Shown piece by piece: positions 53,721-62,037 of a DNA stretch of 64,000 bases. A program made the position numbers and the translations under genes. Origin of the DNA: Ignavibacteriota bacterium (GTDB taxonomy: Bacteria; Bacteroidota; Ignavibacteria; Ignavibacteriales; Melioribacteraceae); NCBI GenBank assembly GCA_016716225.1, contig JADJWT010000001.1, positions 2,304,501 to 2,368,500 on the forward strand, in the 5' to 3' direction. How positions within the stretch are numbered: position 1 is the stretch's first letter; each line of letters begins with the position of its first letter. Under the pieces are notes generated by a model. The model saw nothing but the letters and a program-made list of their open reading frames with translations. It did no database searches and had not been told where the DNA came from.

Positions 53721-56700
53721 ATGAAAAAAATCGCATTATTCTTAATTGTTTTTTCAATAAATATTTTTAGTCAAATTGATGATTTTGATCCTGACTATAA
53801 TTGGTACACAATTGAAGGTGAACATGTTGCAGTTCATTATCACATCGAAGCTGAAAGATCTGCTAGAACTGTTTTAAAAATTGCCGAAGAAGTTTGGGAT
53901 CCAATAACAAGCTTATATAATTATGAACCGGAAAAAGTTCATTATATAATTAAAGATATTGATGATTATTCAAACGGTGCAACATATTTCTTTGATAACA
54001 AAATTGAAATTTGGGCTTCTGCATTGGACTTTGATTTGCGTGGTTCTCATAATTGGTTGAGAAATGTAATATCTCATGAGTTTACACACATGGTTCAAAT
54101 TCAAGCCGCAATGAAGGTAAGTAGAGCAATTCCGGCATTCTATCTGCAATTTCTAAATTATGAAGACAAACGTCGTCCCGATATACTTTATGGATTTCCC
54201 AATTTTATTGCTTCTTATCCAATTGCAACTATAAATATGCCCGCTTGGTTTGCAGAAGGAACTGCACAATACATGCGCAAAGAATTTGATTATGATAATT
54301 GGGATTCACATCGTGATATGATTTTGCGATCTTATGTTCTTGATAATAAAATGCTCACGTGGAATGAAATGGGAGTTTTCAGCAAAACTAGTTTGGGAAA
54401 TGAATCAGTTTATAATTCCGGGTTTGCGTTAACAAAATATATTGCTCAAAAATACGGTGAAGATAAATTAAATGATATAACCCGCAAATTGGGTAAACTT
54501 ACAAACTTTACTATTGATGCGGCTTTTGAAGATGTTTTGGGAAAAGATGGAAATGAAATTTATAATGAATGGAAAGATTATCTTACAAAAGATTATAATG
54601 AAAGAATTAAAAATGTTAAAACAAATGAAGTAAAAGGTAAACAAATTGTTGATGAAGGTTTTGGAAATTTTTATCCAGTTTATTCACCAAACGGAAAAGA
54701 AATTTATTTTATTTCAAATTCCGGCGGAAATTATTTTGTTAATTCCGGTTTGTACAAACTCAATTTAGAAACTAAAGAAAAAGAACTTGTCAAATCCGGA
54801 ATTCGTTCAACATTCAGTTTTATAAAAAACACAAATAAAATTGTTTTTGCAAAATTGAGTGAAGAAAATCCAAAATGGACGAACATTCACGATTTATATA
54901 TTTATGATTTAGATAGTGAAGATGAAAATAGAATAACATACGGCTGGCGTGCAAATAATCCAAGTGTTTCTTTAGATGGAAAAAAAATTACTTTTATATT
55001 TCAAAGAGATGGAACAGCAAATATTGGAATTTGTGATATTGATGGAAAGAATTTTAAGAAGTTAACATTTTTTGAAAAAGGTGAACAAGTTTTTAATCCC
55101 AAATTTTCCAAATCCGGAAACGAAATTTTATTTGAATATTCTTACCATCATGGAAGAGATATTGCAAAAGTAAATATTGATGGGAGCAATTTTGAATATT
55201 TATTAAAAGAAAAAATTGATGAAAGAAATGCGTTTTATTCAGATGAAAATAAAATAATTTATTGCTCAGATGAAACCGGAATTTTTAACATTTATGAATT
55301 TGATATAATTACCAAAAATAAAACTCAAATTACAAATGTTGTTGGAAGTGCATTTATGCCTTCAATGAACGAACAAAATAAAATTGTTTATGCTGGTTAT
55401 ACTTCAACTGGATATAAGATTTTTGAATTAGAAAATTATTCAGCAAATTCTGTTAACTCGAATATGAAATATATTCAATCGGCAAATCCACCATTGAATA
55501 TTGATAAATCAAAAGGCGATATTTCTGATGAAGTTTATACAAGACTCAGAAATTTTAATGATTTTGAAATTCCTAAAGTTCAAGAAAAGAATTACTCAAG
55601 CGCATTTACAAAACTTACAATTTTACCTTTTATTCGTTACGATAATTACAATACATCAAATTCTGCAGTTGATAAAATTAAGCCCGGAGTTTATTTAACT
55701 TCATCCGATATGTTAAATCGTTATTCTTTTTTTGCGGGGGGTTCAATAAATACAAGGCTTGAACGCGATTTATTTTTAACCTTTATTTTTAAAAATAAAG
55801 TTCCGCTGTTATATAGTTTAGGATTAAAACCGGAATTATCTGTTGATGTTTACTCAATAAGTAGAAAAGCAGATGTTGATATAATGTTTGGAGTTGATAG
55901 CTCTTACACTCCTCCAAGACCGGAAAGTGAAGTAAATACTGATGTAACCTATAATTTATTTGAAGTTGATTTTGCTGCAAAACATAAAATTTTCAATCCA
56001 ATGCATAATTTGGAATTCAGATTTATTTATAGTCAATACTCTGCAGCAATAGAAAGTTTCGTATTTCCTAATACCACAACCTTATATCCAAGTAGTAGCG
56101 ACAATTATTTTATCGGAAAAAATTTGCAATTAACTTATTCTTTCAATTCGATTTATCCAACAACCGATAGCGATATAAATCCAGTGGGAATTGAAGTTGA
56201 AGCAAAATACAATTATGAAATGAATAAATATAATCCCGATGGAGAATATGATATTAAAAATGGCGTGCTCGTACCAATTTATAAAAATTTTAGTTTTCAT
56301 AGATTAGAATTGAACTTAAAAAATTATTTCCAGATTTATGATGAACATACTTTATCAGCAAGATTTAGATTGGGAACAATTCTAGGTCCGCAAGTTCCGG
56401 ATTTTTTTGATTTTTATCTTGGCGGATTAATTGGGATGAAAGGTTATCCATTCTATGCAATTAGTGGAAATGAACTTGCTTGGATAAATTTAACTTATAG
56501 ACTTCCGGTATTTAAAAATATTGATTACAGACTTGGTCATTTGTACGTAGATAAATTATTCTTTTCGGTTAACGCAGATTATGGAAACGCATGGAATGAT
56601 GATTTCCCCGAGTTTAGTGATTTCAAAAAAGGGGCCGGTGCCGAATTAAGATTAAAAATGATTTCATTTTATTTATTTCCGACAAGTTTATTTTTTAACG

Positions 56701-56807
56701 CTTCATATGCTTTTGATGAATATGAAAAAATTGTTAGGGACGAAAAAATTATGTACGGAAAAGAATGGAATTTTTACGGCGGAATTTTATTTGAATTTAG
56801 TTTTTAG
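53721..56807 (+). CDS. Outer-membrane protein: gluzincin peptidase + TolB-like propeller + barrel
   Basis: A 1028 aa secreted protein (signal peptide about 1-17) of three parts: a gluzincin-like metallopeptidase (about 30-290) with HEFTH at 119-123 and the third ligand Glu179 in WFAEGTAQY; a TolB/DPP-IV-like WD40-type propeller (about 300-600, with NFYPVYSPNGKEIYFIS and ANNPSVSLDGKKITFIFQ); and a C-terminal outer-membrane barrel resembling surface antigen/Omp85 ends (about 700-1028, LGGLIGMKGYPFYA). It would expose or hold a peptidase at the outer membrane. It starts 11 bp after the M6-like gene and is 8 bp before the next gene. Confidence 0.8.
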   Translation: MKKIALFLIVFSINIFSQIDDFDPDYNWYTIEGEHVAVHYHIEAERSARTVLKIAEEVWDPITSLYNYEPEKVHYIIKDIDDYSNGATYFFDNKIEIWASALDFDLRGSHNWLRNVISHEFTHMVQIQAAMKVSRAIPAFYLQFLNYEDKRRPDILYGFPNFIASYPIATINMPAWFAEGTAQYMRKEFDYDNWDSHRDMILRSYVLDNKMLTWNEMGVFSKTSLGNESVYNSGFALTKYIAQKYGEDKLNDITRKLGKLTNFTIDAAFEDVLGKDGNEIYNEWKDYLTKDYNERIKNVKTNEVKGKQIVDEGFGNFYPVYSPNGKEIYFISNSGGNYFVNSGLYKLNLETKEKELVKSGIRSTFSFIKNTNKIVFAKLSEENPKWTNIHDLYIYDLDSEDENRITYGWRANNPSVSLDGKKITFIFQRDGTANIGICDIDGKNFKKLTFFEKGEQVFNPKFSKSGNEILFEYSYHHGRDIAKVNIDGSNFEYLLKEKIDERNAFYSDENKIIYCSDETGIFNIYEFDIITKNKTQITNVVGSAFMPSMNEQNKIVYAGYTSTGYKIFELENYSANSVNSNMKYIQSANPPLNIDKSKGDISDEVYTRLRNFNDFEIPKVQEKNYSSAFTKLTILPFIRYDNYNTSNSAVDKIKPGVYLTSSDMLNRYSFFAGGSINTRLERDLFLTFIFKNKVPLLYSLGLKPELSVDVYSISRKADVDIMFGVDSSYTPPRPESEVNTDVTYNLFEVDFAAKHKIFNPMHNLEFRFIYSQYSAAIESFVFPNTTTLYPSSSDNYFIGKNLQLTYSFNSIYPTTDSDINPVGIEVEAKYNYEMNKYNPDGEYDIKNGVLVPIYKNFSFHRLELNLKNYFQIYDEHTLSARFRLGTILGPQVPDFFDFYLGGLIGMKGYPFYAISGNELAWINLTYRLPVFKNIDYRLGHLYVDKLFFSVNADYGNAWNDDFPEFSDFKKGAGAELRLKMISFYLFPTSLFFNASYAFDEYEKIVRDEKIMYGKEWNFYGGILFEFSF

Positions 56808-56815
56808 GAATTTAT

Positions 56816-57682
56816 ATGAAAAAATTCTTTTTTTATTTTATACTTTGTAACACGTTTCTATTTTCGCAGAATTCTGATAAAATTTTATTAAGCGGTTCTT
56901 TAATAAACGATACAAAAATTGTAAATCAAAAATTATTAATTGATCAAAATTTAAATTCATCAACAAATTCAAAAAGTAGAAAAACCCCAATATTAGCTGG
57001 ACTTATATCATTTGCAATTCCCGGAGCCGGCCAATTTTATTCAGAAAGTTATTTGAAAGCCGGAATTTTTGCTGCTGTTGAAGTTAGTGCGATAGTCTTT
57101 GCTGTAATCTATAATGGTAAGGGAAATGATCAAACTGAATTTTTCGAAAATTATGCAAATCAAAATTGGAGCGCTTACCGTTACGCAAATTGGACAATAC
57201 ACAATGCATCAACAATAAATCCGGATGTTGATCCAAATAATTATAATGTGATAGATCAAAATAATAATGTAAATTGGAATGAATTAAACAGACTTGAAGG
57301 TGATATTGGAAATTATTATTCACACCGTCTTGCTCCTTTTGGTGATCAACAGTATTATGAAATGATTGGAAAATATTCTCAGTTTAATGTTGGCTGGGTG
57401 CAGTTTGGTGATGATCCAACAAAATCATATGTTTACGGTGATCCGCTTGTTGAACAATTTGATTATTATTCAACAGAAAGAGGAAAAGCGAATGATTTTT
57501 ACACAATTTCGAAATGGGCAGTTGTTGCAGTTGTATCAAATCACTTTATTAGCGCTTTAGATGCTGCTTGGACAGCGAATTCATATAATAAAAAATTCAA
57601 TTTAAATGTTTCAGTAAAAGAAGAACAAATAGGATTTTATAAAGAATATTTTCCTCAATTGAATATTCAATATAACTTTTAA
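56816..57682 (+). CDS. DUF5683-like membrane protein
   Basis: A 288 aa protein with a signal peptide (about 1-18) and the DUF5683 pattern: KTPILAGLISFAIPGAGQFY (about 58-77), then a helix (ESYLKAGIFAAVEVSAIVFAVIY) and a later segment with FYTISKWAVVAVVSNHFISALDAAWTA (given in parts). DUF5683 proteins occur near outer-membrane and wall genes in Bacteroidota; their role is unknown. It is 8 bp after the peptidase-barrel gene and 5 bp before der. Confidence 0.8.
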   Translation: MKKFFFYFILCNTFLFSQNSDKILLSGSLINDTKIVNQKLLIDQNLNSSTNSKSRKTPILAGLISFAIPGAGQFYSESYLKAGIFAAVEVSAIVFAVIYNGKGNDQTEFFENYANQNWSAYRYANWTIHNASTINPDVDPNNYNVIDQNNNVNWNELNRLEGDIGNYYSHRLAPFGDQQYYEMIGKYSQFNVGWVQFGDDPTKSYVYGDPLVEQFDYYSTERGKANDFYTISKWAVVAVVSNHFISALDAAWTANSYNKKFNLNVSVKEEQIGFYKEYFPQLNIQYNF

Positions 57683-57687
57683 AATTT

Positions 57688-59001
57688 ATGCCTACACCAT
57701 TAGTTGTAATTGTCGGAAGACCGAATGTTGGTAAATCAACTTTATTTAACAGATTAACAAGAAGTAAAACTTCAATTGTTGATGACCAAAGCGGTGTTAC
57801 TCGAGATAGAGTAAGCGGCGAAGTTGAATGGAACGGAAAAATTTTCAAAATAATGGATACCGGCGGTTATGTTAAGCAAAGTGATGATAAATTTGAAATT
57901 GCAATTAAAGAACAAGTTGAAATAGCAATTGAAGAAGCCGATGCCTTATTATTTGTTACCGATGGAAGACTTGGCGTTACGCATCTTGATAATGAAGTTG
58001 CAGCATTATTGAGAAATACCCAAAAACCAACTTTTGTTTTAGTGAACAAAGCAGATTCGGCAAACTTTGAAAATGATAAATTAGAATTTTATTCTTTCGG
58101 TTTGGAAAATGTTTATGATATTTCTGCATTAAACGGAAGAAATATTGGTGATGTTTTAGATGATTTAATTTCCAAATTAAATTTTCCTGAAAACGAAATT
58201 GAACAAGATAAAAGATTAAGAATTGCCCTTCTCGGCAAACCTAATGTTGGAAAATCTTCATTAACAAATGCACTTCTTGGTTATGATAGAAGTATTGTAA
58301 CTGATATTCCGGGAACAACCAGAGACAGTATTGATTCCATTTTGAAATATTATGGTGAAGAAATAATTCTTGTTGATACTGCTGGTTTAAGAAAAAAAAC
58401 AAAAGTAAAAGAAAATATTGAATTTTACTCAACTGTAAGAACCTTAAGAGCATTAAGTATTTGCGATGTTGCAATTATTATGATCGATGCTCAAGCCGGA
58501 TTGGAAAATCAAGATCAGAAAATTATTGATGAAGCAATTCAAAGAAGAAAAGGTATAATTCTCGCGGTAAATAAATGGGATTTAGTTGAAAAAGAAACCA
58601 ACACATCTAAAAAATTTGAAGACGAAATAAAACTTACTTTGGGCGGAATAAATTATTTACCTATTATTTTTATTTCTGCATTAACAAAACAGAGAATTTA
58701 TAAATTAATAGATCTTGCCAAAACAATTCAAGAAGAAAGATCAAAAAAAATTCCTACGAATGAGTTAAACGAAATTCTTATTGAAGAAATAAGAAAAAAT
58801 CCGCCGCCATCAACAAAAAGAGGAAATGAAATTAATATTAAATTCATTTCGCAAGTTGGTGAAAAATATCCTATATTTTTATTTTTCTGCAGCAATAGTA
58901 AAGAAGTTCCGGAACATTACCGAAAGTTTATGGAAAATAAAATTCGTGAAAATTTCGGATTTTGGGGTGTACCAATTACAGTAAGTTTTAAAGAAAAATA
59001 A
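57688..59001 (+). CDS. der: Ribosome assembly GTPase Der (EngA)
   Basis: A 437 aa GTPase with two G domains and a C-terminal KH-like domain. The first P-loop is GRPNVGKS (10-17) with TGG at switch II; the second is GKPNVGKSS (from residue 183) with DTAGLRKK. NKAD and NKWD are the two G4 motifs. It is needed for 50S assembly. It begins 5 bp after the DUF5683 gene, so it may be in the same transcript. Confidence 0.97.
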   Translation: MPTPLVVIVGRPNVGKSTLFNRLTRSKTSIVDDQSGVTRDRVSGEVEWNGKIFKIMDTGGYVKQSDDKFEIAIKEQVEIAIEEADALLFVTDGRLGVTHLDNEVAALLRNTQKPTFVLVNKADSANFENDKLEFYSFGLENVYDISALNGRNIGDVLDDLISKLNFPENEIEQDKRLRIALLGKPNVGKSSLTNALLGYDRSIVTDIPGTTRDSIDSILKYYGEEIILVDTAGLRKKTKVKENIEFYSTVRTLRALSICDVAIIMIDAQAGLENQDQKIIDEAIQRRKGIILAVNKWDLVEKETNTSKKFEDEIKLTLGGINYLPIIFISALTKQRIYKLIDLAKTIQEERSKKIPTNELNEILIEEIRKNPPPSTKRGNEINIKFISQVGEKYPIFLFFCSNSKEVPEHYRKFMENKIRENFGFWGVPITVSFKEK

Positions 59002-59040
59002 TTATATTAAACCTCAAATATTTTTCTATTTCCAAATTAA

Positions 59041-60399
59041 ATGCAAACTTCAAAAAGAATTATTGTTGTTGGTGGAAATGCCGCAGGACCAAGTGCTGCA
59101 GCAAAAGCGAAAAGAACAAATCCTTCTGCAGAAGTTATTTTGATTGAAGCCGGTGAATTTATTTCTACGGGAACTTGTGAACTTCCTTACTTACTTTCCG
59201 GAACTATTGAAGATTACTCACATTTAGTTTTTTACACACCCGAAAAATTTTATCAAGAAAAAAATGTAAAAGTTTTGATCAATAATTTTGTGAAAAATAT
59301 TGACAACAAGAAAAATGAAATTGAAGTTTTTGATAAAAAAAACAACTCAACACAATTTTTAAAGTTTGATAAATTAATTTTAACCACCGGATCAATTGCG
59401 AAAGAATTGCCGGAAATTCCTTTCACATTGGAAAATGTTTTTTGTTATAAATCTGTTACAGATTATATAAGATTAAAAACATATTTTGATAAAAATAAAA
59501 TTGAAAAAATCCTGATCGTTGGTAGCGGTTATATCGGATTGGAAGTTGCTGAATCTCTTAAATTAAAAAAATATGATGTTACAATTTTAGAAAAAGAAAA
59601 ACTACCTCTTCCATCGGCTGATATTGAAGTTCAGCATTTGGTTAAAGAAATTTTAGAAAAAAATAAAATCAAATTATTGAATTATGGAAACGATACAAAA
59701 TTTTTAACAAAAGAAAATAAATTCCATCAGTTAAAAAATGAAGGAAGATTTTTAGATTTTGATATTGCAATCGTTGCTGCTGGAATTAAACCAAATAATA
59801 CTTTAGCAGAAACTGCAAAATTAAAATTAGGAAAATTTGGAGGATTGGTAGTTGATACAAAATTAAAAACTTCTAATCCAAATATTTTTGCGGCTGGAGA
59901 TAATATTGAAATTATAAATAGAATTACAAATCGAAATGATTATTTTCCTTTGGCAACCTACGCACATCAGTTGGGACATATTGCCGGTGAAAATGCAGCT
60001 GGTGGAAATAAAATTGCTGAATCGGTTATATTAAATTCAACATTTAAATTTTTTGATAAATTCATTGCACAAGTTGGTTTGAACTTGAAACAAGCAAATT
60101 TGAATTTCCATAATGTAAAAGTTGTTAATGCAGTTACAAATAATAAAGTAAAGATAATGCCAAATTCATCCAAAGTTTTTGGTAAAATTATTTTCGAAAG
60201 AAATTCAAATTTAATTTTAGGTGCTTCTTTCGTGGGGAATGAAGAAGTTTCGGGATATGCCGATATTATAAGTTCATTTATTTATAATAAAATTCCCGCA
60301 AGAAATTTGGCAAAAATAAATTATAATTACACACCGCCATTATCACCATTTATAAATTTACTTTCAGTTTTAGGAAGAAAGATAGAGGAGAATTTTTGA
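59041..60399 (+). CDS. FAD-dependent CoA-disulfide reductase/NADH oxidase family protein
   Basis: A 452 aa flavoprotein of the pyridine nucleotide-disulfide oxidoreductase group with one active Cys. The FAD-binding GGNAAGPSAAAKA (11-23), the active Cys46 in STGTCELPYLLSG, the NADH-binding GSGYIGLEVAESL (about 161-173), and the FAD-binding FAAGDNIEI (about 284-292) are all seen. This matches CoA-disulfide reductase/Nox-type enzymes more than glutathione reductase, which has two adjacent redox Cys. Whether it reduces CoA disulfide, polysulfide or oxygen is not clear. Its last base overlaps the upp ATG. Confidence 0.85.
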   Translation: MQTSKRIIVVGGNAAGPSAAAKAKRTNPSAEVILIEAGEFISTGTCELPYLLSGTIEDYSHLVFYTPEKFYQEKNVKVLINNFVKNIDNKKNEIEVFDKKNNSTQFLKFDKLILTTGSIAKELPEIPFTLENVFCYKSVTDYIRLKTYFDKNKIEKILIVGSGYIGLEVAESLKLKKYDVTILEKEKLPLPSADIEVQHLVKEILEKNKIKLLNYGNDTKFLTKENKFHQLKNEGRFLDFDIAIVAAGIKPNNTLAETAKLKLGKFGGLVVDTKLKTSNPNIFAAGDNIEIINRITNRNDYFPLATYAHQLGHIAGENAAGGNKIAESVILNSTFKFFDKFIAQVGLNLKQANLNFHNVKVVNAVTNNKVKIMPNSSKVFGKIIFERNSNLILGASFVGNEEVSGYADIISSFIYNKIPARNLAKINYNYTPPLSPFINLLSVLGRKIEENF

Positions 60400-61025
60400 T
60401 GAAGAATCTTAAAATAGTTTCTAATCCACTAATAAGCAGAGATATAACTTATTTAAGAAATAAAGAAACAAGAGAATATCAATTTAGGTTGGCTGTTAGA
60501 AGAATTGCCTATGCACTTGCAATTGAAATAAGTAAGGAATTTGGAACAATCGAGTTTGATGTTGAAACTCCGCTTGAAACTACAAAAGGTTATAATCTTG
60601 CGAAACAAATAGTTTTAGTTCCTGTATTGCGCGCCGGATTAAGTTTGGTGAATTCTTTTATCGAAATGATACCAAGTGCAAAAGTTGGACATATTGGTTT
60701 GCAGCGCGATGAAAAAACTTTGAAACCAATTGACTATTATTATAAAGCTCCTAAGAATTTAGAAATATCAAAAGTTATAGTTTTGGATCCAATGCTTGCA
60801 ACGGGCGGAAGTTCATCAGCAGCAATGACTTTCCTAAAAGATCGCGGTGCAAATGATTTGGTTATGGCTTCACTAATTGCAGCACCGGAAGGAGTAAAAA
60901 GATTAAGTGATGATCACCCAGATGTGCCAATTTACACAGCAATGCTGGATAGAGAACTTAACGAACACGGATTTATATTGCCCGGATTGGGCGATGCCGG
61001 GGACAGAACTTTTGGTACGCTATAG
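60399..61025 (+). CDS. upp: Uracil phosphoribosyltransferase
   Basis: Salvage enzyme making UMP from uracil and PRPP. The 208 aa protein has the PRPP motif VLDPMLATGGSSSAA (about 127-141), the N-terminal TREYQFRLAVRRI, and the C-terminal uracil-binding GFILPGLGDAGDRTFG. I chose the ATG at 60399 (TGATG overlap with the gene before, GAGGAG 8 nt upstream) over a TTG at 60396. A TPR protein gene starts inside its 3' end. Confidence 0.95.
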   Translation: MKNLKIVSNPLISRDITYLRNKETREYQFRLAVRRIAYALAIEISKEFGTIEFDVETPLETTKGYNLAKQIVLVPVLRAGLSLVNSFIEMIPSAKVGHIGLQRDEKTLKPIDYYYKAPKNLEISKVIVLDPMLATGGSSSAAMTFLKDRGANDLVMASLIAAPEGVKRLSDDHPDVPIYTAMLDRELNEHGFILPGLGDAGDRTFGTL

Positions 61026-62037
61026 TTTTTTTTTCTTTTTTATTGTCTCTCAAATTTTTGCACAAAAATTTCCCAACCAGAAAGTTGATTCACTTTTAAA
61101 TCTTGGCATTCACAATATTTTATTAGAAAATTATGGACGTGCAAAAAAAATATTTAAAAATCTAGATAAAGATTTTCCTGATCTACCTTTTGGAAAAATT
61201 TATTTAGCGGCTACACACATTGCAGAATCTGTTGATTATGAAAATATTCCCAATAAAAATTATATTGATTCAATTTTAACACTTGCTGAAGATCAAACAG
61301 AATTACTTCTTGAATCAGATGAAGATAATTTATGGAACAATTATTTTGTAGCAACAATTTACGGCTACAGAGCATATTTTAATTCATTAACATCAAATTT
61401 GATTTCAGCATTTGCAGATGGAATTTTATCGCTCCATAGTTTTCAAAAATGTTTGAATATTGATAATAATTTTAATGAAGCATTAATTGCAAACGGAATT
61501 TATAAATATTGGAAAAGTGCTCAAACAAAATCTTTAAATTGGCTTCCGTTTGTAAAAGATGAAAGAGAAGAAGCAATAAAAATGCTGGAAAATTCAATTA
61601 AACAGAAATCATATAATCAATATTTGGGAATAAGTTCTTTAATTTGGATTTATATTGATAACAACGAAAGCCAGAAAGCTATTGAATTATCAAATAAAAT
61701 GCTGGATCAATATAAAAATTCAAGATACTTTATGTGGGCATTAGCTCGTGCTTATCAAGATATATCCAAGGAAAAATCAATTGAAATTTTTGAGCAGATT
61801 TTATCATCAGTTGAAAAATTAAAAAACAGAAATTTTTATAATGACATTGTGTTAAAACATAAAATAGCAATGCTGTATTTTGATTTGGGAAATTATAATA
61901 AATCATATCAATTGTGTTTGCAGATACTTGATTTTGATTTAAAATCTAAAGAAATTAAGAATAGATTAGATGAAAGATTAGATAGAGTTTATGAATTAAA
62001 AAATGAGATTGAAGAAATTTTGGAAAAAAATAAATGA
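60994..62037 (+). CDS. Secreted TPR protein, overlapping upp
   Basis: A protein of about 347 aa whose 5' end lies within upp in another frame. The ATG at 60994 and a TTG at 61012 are both possible; either gives a signal peptide (VRYSFFFFFIVSQIFAQ). Starts further upstream would put non-signal sequence in front. The rest is helical with TPR-like units (NYGRAKKIFKNLDKDFPDLP, ESQKAIELSNKMLDQYKNS, NYNKSYQLCLQIL). The stop overlaps the rel start by 4 bp (ATGA). The function is unknown. Confidence 0.75.
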   Translation: MPGTELLVRYSFFFFFIVSQIFAQKFPNQKVDSLLNLGIHNILLENYGRAKKIFKNLDKDFPDLPFGKIYLAATHIAESVDYENIPNKNYIDSILTLAEDQTELLLESDEDNLWNNYFVATIYGYRAYFNSLTSNLISAFADGILSLHSFQKCLNIDNNFNEALIANGIYKYWKSAQTKSLNWLPFVKDEREEAIKMLENSIKQKSYNQYLGISSLIWIYIDNNESQKAIELSNKMLDQYKNSRYFMWALARAYQDISKEKSIEIFEQILSSVEKLKNRNFYNDIVLKHKIAMLYFDLGNYNKSYQLCLQILDFDLKSKEIKNRLDERLDRVYELKNEIEEILEKNK

